Source: Alteromonadaceae bacterium (lineage in GTDB: Bacteria; Pseudomonadota; Gammaproteobacteria; Enterobacterales; Alteromonadaceae). Taken from it: DNA of 64,000 nucleotides. Below are positions 39,990 to 51,069 of this stretch, in pieces. The notes beneath the pieces are model-generated. The model searched no databases, was not told where the DNA came from, and worked only from the letters and a program-made list of their open reading frames with translations. The stretch is taken from contig JALUXV010000161.1 in NCBI GenBank assembly GCA_027013165.1, positions 1-64,000 of the forward strand, given 5' to 3'. Position 1 is the stretch's first letter; every line of letters starts with the position of its first letter. The translations under genes were made by a program, and so were the position numbers.

Positions 39990-40481
39990 TCAGCACCTCC
40001 ATTATGGCGGAACACCACCGCTAAGTATTAGCGCGTTGTTCTCACCAAGTGGTTTCCATGAACTCGACCCAGATCTGCCCACATGTAAATATAGATTTGA
40101 GTCGTTGTTATTATTTTGTTAAATGCTGTATAAGAATTGCCCAATAAATGGCGTACGTCTAGTCTTTTCTTTCAAAAATCTCATATTTGGTATGTTTTTT
40201 AACCAGCAATAAGAATGTAAACATCGACGCTAGATAGTGAGCCACGTGGATATATGAGGAACTAAGCAAATAATTAATGGTGCGCAATAATTGATAAAAA
40301 TTATGTAAAATCAAAACATAAACACAGGCTCGTTTGCGTATATTTTGATGCAGGTTCATCTCGAAATGGTTTAGGTCGATAAATTTATCAGACCATTTGG
40401 TAGATTTATGACGTTTAACCAAACATGCCAAAAAGTTTGGTTAGTTGATCATATGCGGGTCAAAACTGAATAAAAAATCAA

Positions 40482-40510
40482 CAAAAAACGGCCTTTCGGC
40501 CGCTTTTCTT
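40482..40510 (-). terminator. Rho-independent terminator downstream of lexA
   Basis: AAAAAACGGCCTTTCGGCCGCTTTTCTT; GC stem, U tract on minus strand. Confidence 0.75.
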
Positions 40511-40538
40511 AATTAAATAGGTTTGAGCGCTATATTCG

Positions 40539-41165
40539 CTACATCCAATCGGCGTTTCGAATGACGCCAACGGCGATACCTTCAATATTAAATGGCTCGT
40601 TGGCCAGATCTACCTTAATAGGTGCAAACTCTTCGTTTTCGGCGTGCAATAATACTTCGCGACCACGCTTTTCCAAGCGCTTGACAGTAACATCCTCGTC
40701 TACTCGAGCAACTACTACTTGGCCATTATGTACATCGGTAGTGCGATGAACAGCTAGTAAATCACCATCCATAATACCTATGTCTTTCATACTCATACCG
40801 TTAACACGAAGCAAAAAATCAGCACTAGGATGGAACAAGTTAGGATCAACCTTGTAATGCGTCTCAACATGTTCTTGCGCGAGTATTGGCTCACCCGCAG
40901 CAACACGACCAATCAATGGAAGGCCTTCTTCTTCTGATTCTACGTCTTCAACGGGTACATTGAGCTTAATGCCCCTTGACGTTCCAGGAAGGATTTCGAT
41001 AACGCCTTTTCGCGCCAAGGCTTTTAAATGCTCTTCCGCTGCATTCGCAGAACGAAAGCCCAATTGACGTGCTATTTCTGCCCGCGTAGGCGGCATACCC
41101 GTCTCTTGCATTGTGGATTTAATGAGTTCGAGTACTTCGGTTTGTCGTGCAGTAAGTGGGCGCAT
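40539..41165 (-). CDS. lexA: SOS repressor LexA
   Basis: [94 protein letters not shown]. Confidence 0.97.
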   Translation of the reverse strand: MRPLTARQTEVLELIKSTMQETGMPPTRAEIARQLGFRSANAAEEHLKALARKGVIEILPGTSRGIKLNVPVEDVESEEEGLPLIGRVAAGEPILAQEHVETHYKVDPNLFHPSADFLLRVNGMSMKDIGIMDGDLLAVHRTTDVHNGQVVVARVDEDVTVKRLEKRGREVLLHAENEEFAPIKVDLANEPFNIEGIAVGVIRNADWM

Positions 41166-41172
41166 AAAAGAC

Positions 41173-41188
41173 CTGTTTTTCTATACAG
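41173..41188. promoter_or_regulatory. LexA (SOS) box 1
   Basis: CTGTTTTTCTATACAG = perfect CTGT-N8-ACAG, 8 bp upstream of lexA start. Confidence 0.9.
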
Positions 41189-41191
41189 TTC

Positions 41192-41207
41192 CTGTAAGTA
41201 TATACAC
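41192..41207. promoter_or_regulatory. LexA (SOS) box 2, one mismatch
   Basis: CTGTAAGTATATACAC = CTGT-N8-ACAc. Confidence 0.75.
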
Positions 41208-41355
41208 CCATGATTAAATGGCAAGCAATGATTAATTCAATAAATATACGTTAAGTTGGATTAAATACTTTAACTCGCGAGAGAATCCCTTTTAATGCTT
41301 ACGTTTTGAGTGTATTAATTAACAGAAATTCACGAGAGTATAAACTTTGTAATCT

Positions 41356-41736
41356 ATGCCTCTAAAACATGGTCAATCTGAAGTATTCCTCAACAACAAT
41401 ATCATTGTTTCAAAGATGAGTGGTGCGTTCAATCGAACAGGTATTGAACGATATAAGCGGAAAGTCGTTGATGCGCTCGAGTCCCTCGACGGTAAACCTT
41501 TTGCTATGCTGGTTGACAACACCTTGGTTGAAGGCGGTACCCCAGAAGCGTTCGAAGCCCTTGATCAATTTAATACCTGGATGGCTACACAACCCCTGAT
41601 AGCCAAAGCATTCGTATACAACAGCTCAGTGTTAAAAGGTGTGATGGAACAAAGGCTTTCATCACTACACTCTGTTCCCACAGACTTTTTCTCAGACTAT
41701 CAATCGGCGCTAAGTTGGTTAGAGCGGTTCTCATAA
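41356..41736 (+). CDS. Hypothetical protein, STAS/SpoIIAA-like
   Basis: 126 aa; NNNIIVSKMSGAFNRTGIERYKRKVVDALESLDGKPFAMLVDNTLVEGGTPEAFEAL resembles alternating beta/alpha STAS-like folds; good coding appearance. Confidence 0.6.
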   Translation: MPLKHGQSEVFLNNNIIVSKMSGAFNRTGIERYKRKVVDALESLDGKPFAMLVDNTLVEGGTPEAFEALDQFNTWMATQPLIAKAFVYNSSVLKGVMEQRLSSLHSVPTDFFSDYQSALSWLERFS

Positions 41737-41939
41737 CCGCTGTATTTTGTCCTTACATTCTGCTTTTTGCGAGTAATGATATGGAATTTCCTGCGAGAAA
41801 ATTTGTCAAAACGCTCAATCGACCAATTAGGCGTATCTAATCAGCTACAATCATCGTATCTGACACCCATGTGAAATAATAAAAACGGGTTATCTGTGGT
41901 ACACTTCGCGCGTAACTTTTTCATAGGATCACACAATTC

Positions 41940-44393
41940 ATGACGTGGATGCGAAAAGCATTAGTATCGGTTTTCCAATATCCGGTTAAATGGCTTGTTA
42001 AAGCTCATAGTATTCCAGTAAACGTAGAGTCAGAGCTTGGTATTGATAGAACCAAACCTATCGTTTATTTATTAATGACAAACTCAATCACCGACCAACT
42101 TGCATTGAGAATGTCCACCCAATCTTTAGGACTTCCCAGTCCCACCGAGCCACTGACACTCGCAGGCAGAGAATATCCATCGACCTTGTTTTTGCGTAAT
42201 TCAAAGCCTTTGATGCGTTCTAAAAAGAAAGATACGGGTATAGAAGAAGTATTTACTGAGCTTTTCCATCTTCATCGCGACAATTTAGACTTAGATTTAC
42301 AAGTTGTACCTGTATTTATTAGCTGGGGTCGTGCACCAAGTACTGGCAAACCCGGTTTAAGCGATTTAATAACAGACAATGCTACGCCTAGCTGGTTGCG
42401 TAAATTGTTCATTGTGCTGTTTTTAGGAAGAGACAATTTCATTAACTACAGTAAAGCCGTTTCAGCTCGCGTTATGGCCAATCAACACGGTAGTGACCAG
42501 CGCATTGCTCATAAACTCGTTCGTGTAGCAAGTACTCACTTGCAACGCAAACGCAAAGGTATGACAGGGCCAACCTTGCTTGAACGACAAGAGCTCAACA
42601 ATAGTTTACTCGGGTCTGACTCTGTTCGAAAAGCCATTAACGACGAATCTAAAAATAAGAAAATATCGCATGAAGAAGCCAAGCAACGGGCGCTTGGTTA
42701 CATTACTGAGATTGCTGGCGATTATCGCGAAGGACTGATTCGCGTAGGTGATAGGGTATTAGGCCGCATTTGGAACAAAATTTACAACGGTATTAGTATT
42801 GGTCATGCGGATAGGATTCGGGAATTAGCAGCAAACGGCCACGAAATTGTTTATGTGCCGTGTCATCGTAGCCACATGGATTATTTGCTACTAACCTACG
42901 TTATTTATCACGAAGGTATGGTAACGCCGCACATTGCCGCAGGTATTAACCTTAACTTTTGGCCCTTTGGAAAGATATTCCGCCGAGCGGGAGCATTCTT
43001 CTTGCGCCGTAGCTTTGCTGGCAACAAACTCTATACTGCCGTTTTCAGAGAGTACCTTGAACTGCTATTTAACAAAGGCTATTCAGTAAAGTATTACCCA
43101 GAAGGTGGCCGCAGCCGCACAGGTAGGTTGATTCCACCAAAAACCGGCATGCTTGCCATGACAATTCAAGCTATGGTGAAAGGGGTTAATCGCCCCGTGA
43201 GTATAGTTCCAGTCTATATCGGCTACGAAAACGTCATGGAAGTGAAAAGCTACCTCAATGAATTGAAAGGCTCGAAAAAGCAAAAAGAGTCTAACTGGCA
43301 GATATTTTCAGCAATTAAAAAACTCAAAAATTACGGCCATGGTTACGTGAACTTTGGTGAGCCAATTCAGCTCAACCAGTTCTTAGAAAACAAAGTACCG
43401 GATTGGCGTGATTGTCGAGAAGACGACGCAGACAAAAAGCCCACTTGGTTAACTCCCGCAGTAAACGAGCTGGCCAATAATGTGATGACAAACATCAACA
43501 GAGCAGCCGCGCTAAACGGGATGGCCCTAACGTCACTTTGTTTGTTGTCTTCAAAAACTCAAACCATGAGTGAGCGCGAGTTAGAGCAAGCACTTCAAGA
43601 TTTTATGCACCTATTCAATGAAGTGCCCTATAGTGCAGATGCCACTATTCCTGATGTGAGCGCCCGAACGTTGCTTGATCAAACCCTTCAGCTTAATCGC
43701 TTTGATGTGCAAGAGGACGACTTTGGTAAACTTATTAGCCCTCAACCAAAATCAGCAGTCTATCTAACCTACTACCGCAATAATATATTGCACTTGTTTG
43801 CCCTTCCGGGTTTGGTGATGGCCTCGGTATTTGCCAACAAAGGAACAACCAAAGACGCTTTACTTCGCCTAGTAGCAGCGCTTTATCCTTTGTTACAGCG
43901 CGAGCTTTTCTTACACATGACTCAAGACGAAGCTTTGGCTTATACCGACAAGCTAATTACTGCGATGCTTGATAAAGGTCTATTGCAAACTATGGATGGC
44001 AACGTATATCCACCACAAACTCAGAGCAAGCAGTTCCACTCAGCATGGTTGTTAAGCCGCTGTATGCAAGAAACTTTCCAGCGCTATGCCGTGGTGCTAA
44101 CCATGCTAGACAGAGAAAAAGTAATCAGCCGCAGTAAGCTTGAAAAGGCTAGCCGCAAAGTGGCTGAGCGTTTATCGGCCTTGTATGGTTTAAGCTCACC
44201 AGAGTTTTATGACAAAAACGTATTGTCTAGCTTTATTACCGCCCTCAAAGAGAATCACTGGATCGACACCGCAGAAGACGGCAGTATGAAATACTCAGAG
44301 GAATGTGAAGCCCTTAGAGAAGACGTTATGGCACTGGTGTGGCCTGAAATGACACAGCACTTAGAAAATGTAGTGCTTAGCCACGAACACTAA
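41940..44393 (+). CDS. plsB: Glycerol-3-phosphate 1-O-acyltransferase
   Basis: 817 aa; IVYVPCHRSHMDYLLLTYVIYHEGM, GAFFLRRSFAGNKLY, YYPEGGRSRTGRLIPPKTGML, VSIVPVYIGYENVME; divergent from lexA. Confidence 0.96.
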   Translation: MTWMRKALVSVFQYPVKWLVKAHSIPVNVESELGIDRTKPIVYLLMTNSITDQLALRMSTQSLGLPSPTEPLTLAGREYPSTLFLRNSKPLMRSKKKDTGIEEVFTELFHLHRDNLDLDLQVVPVFISWGRAPSTGKPGLSDLITDNATPSWLRKLFIVLFLGRDNFINYSKAVSARVMANQHGSDQRIAHKLVRVASTHLQRKRKGMTGPTLLERQELNNSLLGSDSVRKAINDESKNKKISHEEAKQRALGYITEIAGDYREGLIRVGDRVLGRIWNKIYNGISIGHADRIRELAANGHEIVYVPCHRSHMDYLLLTYVIYHEGMVTPHIAAGINLNFWPFGKIFRRAGAFFLRRSFAGNKLYTAVFREYLELLFNKGYSVKYYPEGGRSRTGRLIPPKTGMLAMTIQAMVKGVNRPVSIVPVYIGYENVMEVKSYLNELKGSKKQKESNWQIFSAIKKLKNYGHGYVNFGEPIQLNQFLENKVPDWRDCREDDADKKPTWLTPAVNELANNVMTNINRAAALNGMALTSLCLLSSKTQTMSERELEQALQDFMHLFNEVPYSADATIPDVSARTLLDQTLQLNRFDVQEDDFGKLISPQPKSAVYLTYYRNNILHLFALPGLVMASVFANKGTTKDALLRLVAALYPLLQRELFLHMTQDEALAYTDKLITAMLDKGLLQTMDGNVYPPQTQSKQFHSAWLLSRCMQETFQRYAVVLTMLDREKVISRSKLEKASRKVAERLSALYGLSSPEFYDKNVLSSFITALKENHWIDTAEDGSMKYSEECEALREDVMALVWPEMTQHLENVVLSHEH

Positions 44394-44418
44394 TGCTAAG
44401 GCTATAAACCTAGAAAAC

Positions 44419-44450
44419 AAAAATGCCCGACAAGTGTTCGGGCATTTTTA
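44419..44450 (+). terminator. Rho-independent terminator downstream of plsB
   Basis: AAATGCCCGA-CAAGTGT-TCGGGCATTTTTA. Confidence 0.85.
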
Positions 44451-44521
44451 TTAGGGCGCTTCAGATCGCCCCACAGTAAACATTGTTCAATGTGAGGCGA
44501 TGCGAAGCTAAAACTAATGGA

Positions 44522-46060
44522 CTACTGGGTATGCGACAAAAAGAACTGATAAGCGGGATTATCTGTCACTTCCTCTGCGTCGTAACCTAACTCAGTAACA
44601 TAGGCGTTAAAGGCATCACGCTGAGAAGGGTCAATATCGAAGCCAGCTAACACCAAACCGTCGGCAGCACCATGATTGCGATAATGGAATAAAGTGATGT
44701 TAAACCGCTCGCCTAGGGTATTGAGGAAATTAAGCAACGCCCCCGGACGCTCTGGAAAGGTGAAACTAAAGACATGCTCATTGAGTATGGAAGGTGGTCT
44801 TCCCCCCACCATATGACGAACGTGAAGTTTAGCAAGTTCGTTGTCTGACAGGTCAAAACAACCATAGTCTTTTTCAATCAAACTTTGCTGAAGCTCGGCT
44901 AATTCCTGTTTACCACCTTTGAGCTTAACGCCCACAAAAATGTGTGCTTCTTGGTCATTGGCGTAGCGATAGTTAAATTCTGTGATGGCCTTTGCACCAA
45001 CACACTCGCAAAACTGCTTAAATGCACCTTTGCGCTCAGGAATTTTAACCGCAAAAACCGCTTCTTTTTGCTCGCCTAGCTCACAACGCTCAGACACATA
45101 GCGCAGGGTGTGGAAGTTAATATTCGCTCCACATAAAATTCCCCCAAGCTTTTTACCTTCTATGTTGTGCTGCTTCACATATTTGCGAATAGCAGCCACT
45201 GATAGGGCACCGGCAGGCTCGGCAATAACCCGAGTGTCGTCAAAGATATCTTTGATGGCTGCGCAAATTTCATCGTTGGTGACCGTCATCGTCTCGTCAA
45301 CAAAGCGATTGCAAAGTCTAAAGGTTTCTTCGCCCATGATTTTCACGGCAACACCGTCGGCAAATATACCTACGGTATCCAAAGGCACCGGCTTTCCTGC
45401 CGCTACGGCGGCTTCAAAACAGGCCGACTCGCTGGACTCTACTCCAACAATTTTAATGCTTGGCTTTAGCTGTTTTAGATAAACGGCAATACCCGCTGCT
45501 AAGCCACCACCACCAATGGCGACAAACAAGATATCAAGGTTAGGGTTTTGCTCTAGCAGCTCTTTGGCAATGGTGCCCTGACCAGCAATTACATCTGGAT
45601 CGTCAAAAGGCGGTACAAAGGTTAAGCCATGCTCTGCACCTAAGGCTTTGGCGTGATCGCTGGCTTGATCAAAACTAGTACCGTGCAGCACAACATTCAC
45701 GTTTTCACCACCAAAACGACGTACGGCATCCACCTTAATATCAGGTGTAGTTTCAGGCATGACAATGGTCGCCTGAATACCTTGCTTACGTGCACCATAT
45801 GCTAAGCCTTGCGCATGATTACCCGCCGAAGCACCAATCACACCCGCCGCTTTTTGCTCATCACTGAGTGCACTCATTCGGGTGTAAGCACCACGTAACT
45901 TAAACGACTTAACGGGTTGTTGGTCTTCTCGCTTTAAGAAAACCTCGTTGCCTATCTCGGCTGAAAAACGAGACAAGTAGGCTAAATCGCTGTTAACTGC
46001 TACGTCGTATACGGGTGCCAGTAAGACTTTTTTTAGGTAGTCGTGGTCGCTGACACTCAT
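44522..46060 (-). CDS. ilvA: Threonine ammonia-lyase, biosynthetic
   Basis: [51 protein letters not shown]; two C-terminal ACT-like regions; start overlaps ilvD stop. Confidence 0.96.
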   Translation of the reverse strand: MSVSDHDYLKKVLLAPVYDVAVNSDLAYLSRFSAEIGNEVFLKREDQQPVKSFKLRGAYTRMSALSDEQKAAGVIGASAGNHAQGLAYGARKQGIQATIVMPETTPDIKVDAVRRFGGENVNVVLHGTSFDQASDHAKALGAEHGLTFVPPFDDPDVIAGQGTIAKELLEQNPNLDILFVAIGGGGLAAGIAVYLKQLKPSIKIVGVESSESACFEAAVAAGKPVPLDTVGIFADGVAVKIMGEETFRLCNRFVDETMTVTNDEICAAIKDIFDDTRVIAEPAGALSVAAIRKYVKQHNIEGKKLGGILCGANINFHTLRYVSERCELGEQKEAVFAVKIPERKGAFKQFCECVGAKAITEFNYRYANDQEAHIFVGVKLKGGKQELAELQQSLIEKDYGCFDLSDNELAKLHVRHMVGGRPPSILNEHVFSFTFPERPGALLNFLNTLGERFNITLFHYRNHGAADGLVLAGFDIDPSQRDAFNAYVTELGYDAEEVTDNPAYQFFLSHTQ

Positions 46061-47907
46061 AAATTTTCCAGTTTGGTTACGTCGCGCACTGCACCTTTAT
46101 CAGCACTTGTCGCTAATGCCGCAAAGGTTTTCAGTGATGTTGAAACTTCGCGCACACGATCTTTCGGGCGCCACGGCTTGTCACTCTTATTCATGGCGTC
46201 ACGACGTGCGGCCAGTTCTTCGTCACTAATAACTATGTTGATACTGCGATTAGGAATGTCGATCTCAATCTTATCGCCATCTTCAACCAAACCAATGCCG
46301 CCGCCGCTTGCTGCCTCTGGCGAGCAGTGACCGATAGACAAACCACTAGTACCACCAGAGAAACGGCCGTCAGTAACCAGTGCACACGACTTACCTAAGC
46401 CTTTTGATTTCAAGTATGACGTTGGGTAAAGCATCTCTTGCATACCCGGTCCACCACGAGGGCCTTCATAGCGAATAAATACCACATCGCCGGCTTTTAC
46501 TTCATCACCCAGAATACCTGCAACGGCGTCATCTTGGCTTTCATAAATACGGGCAGTACCGTTAAATTTTAAAATTGACTCGTCAACACCGGCGGTTTTA
46601 ACAATACAACCATCTTCTGCAAGGTTGCCGAATAGTACGGCTAAGCCGCCTTCTTGACTGTACGCGTGTTCGACGGTTCTGATACAACCGTTTTCACGAT
46701 CGCTATCGGCATCGTCCCAACGACAGCTTTGACTGAACGCTTGGGTAGTGCGAATGCCCGCTGGACCTGCGCGATAAAAAGTGATCGCATCGGTATTATC
46801 TGGGTTAGTGATATCCCAGTCTGCGATGACCTCAGCCATGGATTTGCCCAATACATGATTTGAATCACCGTGAAGCAAGCCCGCTTTATTGAGCTCGTTT
46901 AGGATACCCAGTACACCACCTGCACGGTGTACGTCTTCCATGTGATACTTTTGCGTAGATGGTGCCACTTTACACAAGTGAGGTACTTTACGAGAAAGGC
47001 GATCTATATCGGCCATAGTGAAAGGTACTTCGCCTTCCATTGCTGCGGCAAGCAAGTGAAGGATAGTGTTAGTTGAACCGCCCATGGCAATATCTAAGCT
47101 CATAGCATTTTCAAACGCATTAAAGTTAGCAATGTTGCGAGGTAGCACGCTTTCGTCGTTGTCACCGTAATAACGTTTACACAACTCTACAATTTGTGAA
47201 CCTGCTTTCTTGAACAAACCTTCGCGGTCAGCGTGAGTTGCTAACATAGAACCATTCCCAGGCAAGGAAAGTCCAAGCGCTTCGGTAAGACAGTTCATCG
47301 AGTTAGCGGTGAACATACCTGAACATGAACCACAAGTCGGACAAGCCGAGCGTTCAATCTCTTCAGAATCTGAGTCTGATACTTTGTCGTCAGCAGCGGC
47401 AACCATAGCGTCAACCAAATCCAGCTTAATAAGCTGATCAGATAACTTAGTTTTACCCGCTTCCATGGGGCCACCAGACACAAAGATAACCGGCACGTTT
47501 AAGCGCATAGACGCCATTAACATTCCCGGTGTAATTTTGTCGCAGTTAGAAATACATACAATAGCATCGGCGCAATGTGCGTTAACCATGTACTCAACTG
47601 CATCTGCAATAATTTCTCGGGAAGGTAAGCTATACAGCATTCCGCTGTGGCCCATAGCAATACCATCGTCTACTGCAATGGTATTGAACTCTTTTGCCAC
47701 ACCGCCAGCGGCTTCTACGCTACGTGCCACTAATTGACCTAGGTCTTTTAAGTGAACGTGCCCAGGTACAAACTGCGTGAATGAGTTGGCAATGGCAATA
47801 ATTGGCTTACCAAAATCCGAATCCTTCATTCCTGTGGCACGCCACAATGCGCGTGCACCAGCCATATTGCGACCTTGAGTCGTCGTTGCAGAACGTAACT
47901 TGGGCAT
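46057..47907 (-). CDS. ilvD: Dihydroxy-acid dehydratase
   Basis: [80 protein letters not shown]. Confidence 0.97.
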   Translation of the reverse strand: MPKLRSATTTQGRNMAGARALWRATGMKDSDFGKPIIAIANSFTQFVPGHVHLKDLGQLVARSVEAAGGVAKEFNTIAVDDGIAMGHSGMLYSLPSREIIADAVEYMVNAHCADAIVCISNCDKITPGMLMASMRLNVPVIFVSGGPMEAGKTKLSDQLIKLDLVDAMVAAADDKVSDSDSEEIERSACPTCGSCSGMFTANSMNCLTEALGLSLPGNGSMLATHADREGLFKKAGSQIVELCKRYYGDNDESVLPRNIANFNAFENAMSLDIAMGGSTNTILHLLAAAMEGEVPFTMADIDRLSRKVPHLCKVAPSTQKYHMEDVHRAGGVLGILNELNKAGLLHGDSNHVLGKSMAEVIADWDITNPDNTDAITFYRAGPAGIRTTQAFSQSCRWDDADSDRENGCIRTVEHAYSQEGGLAVLFGNLAEDGCIVKTAGVDESILKFNGTARIYESQDDAVAGILGDEVKAGDVVFIRYEGPRGGPGMQEMLYPTSYLKSKGLGKSCALVTDGRFSGGTSGLSIGHCSPEAASGGGIGLVEDGDKIEIDIPNRSINIVISDEELAARRDAMNKSDKPWRPKDRVREVSTSLKTFAALATSADKGAVRDVTKLENL

Positions 47908-47961
47908 AAATCCTTCCCGTTTTTTAAATAAAATTGCTAGATACCATACAGTTGCACTACT

Positions 47962-48065
47962 GGGGTGAAGGAAAATCAGCATGAGAAACGCCGTACATAC
48001 GTCCTTGTAGTATCGGCGCTGGCATCCGTGCCAGCCACGTTCTCATGCTGATTTTTTCCTTCCCC
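47962..48065. repeat. 104-bp palindromic element, intergenic between ilvE and ilvD
   Basis: Outer imperfect ~26-bp inverted repeat GGGGTGAAGGAAAATCAGCATGAGAA / TTCTCATGCTGATTTTTTCCTTCCCC enclosing two internal hairpins. Confidence 0.85.
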
Positions 48066-48099
48066 TAAAATTGTTGTAATGCAGTCAACAATGGAATTT

Positions 48100-49032
48100 T
48101 TACTTATAAACCGGTGTTAACCAGTTCCATTTGTCTTCAGTGGTACCGTTGAAAAGACCGAAGAACATATCTTGTACTTCTTTAGTAATTGGGCCACGGC
48201 CACCCGCGCCAACTTCAATGCCATCTACGCTGCGCACTGGTGTTACTTCAGCAGCCGTGCCGCACATAAAGATTTCGTCGGCTAAGTACATAGCTTCACG
48301 AGGAATGTTTTCTTCGCGAATTTCATAACCCAACTCTTTAAGCAGAGTGATACAAGTGTCACGAGTAATACCCGGAAGAATTGCCGCCGTTTTTGGCGTT
48401 GTACTTACCACGCCGTCGCGAATAACAAAGATGTTTTCGCCAGCACCTTCACTGATAAAGCCATTCGTGTCTAAAGCAATACCTTCACCGTAACCATGGC
48501 GACGGGCTTCCATAGAGATAAGCTGAGAAGACAGGTAATTACCACCTGCTTTCGCGCCTGTTGGCATAGTGTTGGCAGCTAAGCGGTTCCAAGAAGAAAT
48601 ACCCGCATCAACACCGTTTTTAAGAGCTTCTTCACCTAGGTAAGCGCCCCATTCAAACGCGGCAATAGTCACTTCGGCTTCTGTGCCAAACGGTACGGCT
48701 AAGCCCATACCAATATCGCCGTAGTAAGCGATAGGGCGAATGTAAGCTGATTTCAGATCATTTTTAGCGATGATATCTAGGGTCGCTTGATTGATTTCTT
48801 CCAGCGTGTAGGGGATCGTCATGCGATAGATCTTCGCTGAATCAAATAAACGGCGGTTGTGATCATTTAAACGAAATACGCAGGTGCCTTTGTCCGGTGT
48901 GTTGTATGCACGAACGCCTTCAAATACAGATGAGCCATAGTGAATCGCATGTGTCATTACGTGAACAGTTGCTTCTTTCCACGGTTTAATTTCGCCGTTA
49001 AACCAAATGTAATCAGCAGGTTGCTTAGCCAT
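48100..49032 (-). CDS. ilvE: Branched-chain amino acid aminotransferase
   Basis: ADYIWFNGEIKPWKEATVHVMTHAIHYGSSVFEGVRAY, GAKAGGNYLSSQLISMEA, SEGAGENIFVIRDGV. Confidence 0.96.
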   Translation of the reverse strand: MAKQPADYIWFNGEIKPWKEATVHVMTHAIHYGSSVFEGVRAYNTPDKGTCVFRLNDHNRRLFDSAKIYRMTIPYTLEEINQATLDIIAKNDLKSAYIRPIAYYGDIGMGLAVPFGTEAEVTIAAFEWGAYLGEEALKNGVDAGISSWNRLAANTMPTGAKAGGNYLSSQLISMEARRHGYGEGIALDTNGFISEGAGENIFVIRDGVVSTTPKTAAILPGITRDTCITLLKELGYEIREENIPREAMYLADEIFMCGTAAEVTPVRSVDGIEVGAGGRGPITKEVQDMFFGLFNGTTEDKWNWLTPVYK

Positions 49033-49554
49033 GTAAAATCCTTCCAATTGTGGGTGAAAACCCCAAGCCGCCGTAGCGGAATATTAATACCGTGACAAAT
49101 GATACATGACAGCCAGCAAGCGCCCAACTATCGAGCGTGACAGATAGTCAAAGCGGACATAAAAATTTACAGCTAAATTTTTTCTGACCAAGTATCAAAA
49201 ACGCATTTTGTGACAACAATTTTGCTACTGAAATTAATCAGCACACTGCTATCACCATCGGCATAGAAAGAATAGGCAACTGCTTCGATGCAGTTCTAAA
49301 AATGACAAGCAGCACGTAATCCATTGATTTACTGCTATAAAATGTAATGATGTTCGATAAAGAGCGTTGCAACTAGGGCGTTGCTTAACCAACAGTTGGC
49401 CTGCTGTCGGTACTCTTGCGCAAAGAATTACACAAAACCATCTTCTGGATCAAGTGATTTACCTCCCAATTACGCCATCTAAAAAACTATTAATTGGTTC
49501 AGTAGTGGTCAATTCATCCCTATCGTAAAGTCCTTTTTATTTGGGGAACCTGCA

Positions 49555-51069
49555 ATGGGAACTGCCGTTGTCAAAACCTTCGCGGGGCAGGGGGTAACAG
49601 CCTCTGAAATATTGGTAGAAGTACATTTGGCCAATGGACTTCCCGGGTTTCAACTTGTAGGAATGGCCGAAACCAGTGTCAAAGAAGCACGAGAACGGGT
49701 GCGAAGTGCGTTAGTTAACAGCGGATTTGAATTCCCAGCTAAGCGGATTACTGTCAACCTCGCCCCTGCTGACATTCCAAAGTACGGTGGACGATTTGAT
49801 TTGCCAATTGCGGTGGGCATTATGGCGGCTGCCGGATACATTAATGACAGTTGCTTGCATAACCACAGCTTCATTGGTGAGCTGAGTTTAAACGGAGAAG
49901 TAAGACCTATCACAGGTATTGTGCCAGTACTCATGGCCGCCGCTCATCAAAATTCTACGTTGGTATTTCCGGGTCAAAATGATGTAGAGGCCAGTATTGT
50001 CTCAAACGCTAAGCGTTTACCTAGCTTTGACCTCATCAGCATTTATCATCATTTATCCGGCGAACAACCACTCAAAATTGGGCGCCCCATGCCGCAACAT
50101 ACTCATACTGAACCCCATCATCAATGGGACGACATTATAGGCCAGCATCAAGCTAAACGAGCCATGATTATTGCGGCGGCAGGTGCACACAACTTACTTA
50201 TGGTTGGTCCACCGGGTACGGGTAAAAGCTTACTTGCTGGCCGCATGCTGTCGTTACTACCCAACATCTCGGAAAAAGAGGCCCTCGAAGTGGCGTCTTT
50301 GCATTCAATAAAAGGCCTACCAGTCCAGCATGATCTTTTTTTCAGGCCCCCATTTCGCTCCCCACATCACACTTCGTCTGCCGTTTCGCTAACAGGAGGC
50401 GGCTCTCACCCAACGCCGGGTGAAATATCCTTGGCTCATAATGGCGTTTTGTTTTTGGATGAACTTCCTGAGTTCGGGCGCAAAGCCCTTGATGTACTTC
50501 GCGAACCCTTAGAAACCGGTGACGTCAATATCGCTCGCGCAGCATCTCACGTATGCTACCCCGCGAAATTTCAGCTAATTGCAGCAATGAATCCCAGCCC
50601 TACCGGTGATATTAACGACAATAGAATGTCACCCCAACAACAACTCAATTATTTGAATAGATTATCAGGGCCATTTTTAGACAGAATTGATATTCAGGTA
50701 GAAGTACCGACACTCAAAGAATTTGAATTAAAACATGAAAACCCATCGTCAAAAGATTCCTTTGAATCGGCTCGGCAACAAGTGAACATTGCACGGCAAA
50801 TTCAATTAAACCGTCAACACAAGGTGAATGCTAACCTTACCCCCAATGAACTCGCCCGTTATTGTAATCCTACTCCCAAAGATTTAGCGTTTTTACAATC
50901 CGCTGCAAAACACCTCAACTTGTCGATGCGAGTATTTCACCGCACACTCAAAGTCGCCAGAACCATAGCAGACATAGCGCAAGAGCCAAGAGTAACTCAA
51001 ACCCATATTGCTGAAGCACTAGGCTACAGAGCCTTAGACAATTTAATCCGTCAACTCACAGCAAGCTGA
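49555..51069 (+). CDS. comM: YifB/ComM family Mg chelatase-like AAA ATPase
   Basis: VHLANGLPGFQLVGMAETSVKEARERVRSAL, HNLLMVGPPGTGKSLLAGRM, FRSPHHTSSAVSLTGGG, NGVLFLDELPEF. Confidence 0.95.
   Translation: MGTAVVKTFAGQGVTASEILVEVHLANGLPGFQLVGMAETSVKEARERVRSALVNSGFEFPAKRITVNLAPADIPKYGGRFDLPIAVGIMAAAGYINDSCLHNHSFIGELSLNGEVRPITGIVPVLMAAAHQNSTLVFPGQNDVEASIVSNAKRLPSFDLISIYHHLSGEQPLKIGRPMPQHTHTEPHHQWDDIIGQHQAKRAMIIAAAGAHNLLMVGPPGTGKSLLAGRMLSLLPNISEKEALEVASLHSIKGLPVQHDLFFRPPFRSPHHTSSAVSLTGGGSHPTPGEISLAHNGVLFLDELPEFGRKALDVLREPLETGDVNIARAASHVCYPAKFQLIAAMNPSPTGDINDNRMSPQQQLNYLNRLSGPFLDRIDIQVEVPTLKEFELKHENPSSKDSFESARQQVNIARQIQLNRQHKVNANLTPNELARYCNPTPKDLAFLQSAAKHLNLSMRVFHRTLKVARTIADIAQEPRVTQTHIAEALGYRALDNLIRQLTAS

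Noticed and set aside
40159-40431. 90-aa minus-strand ORF between lexA and coxB
   Set aside because: AT-rich non-coding-looking composition, no recognisable family or good start signal; most likely a chance ORF.
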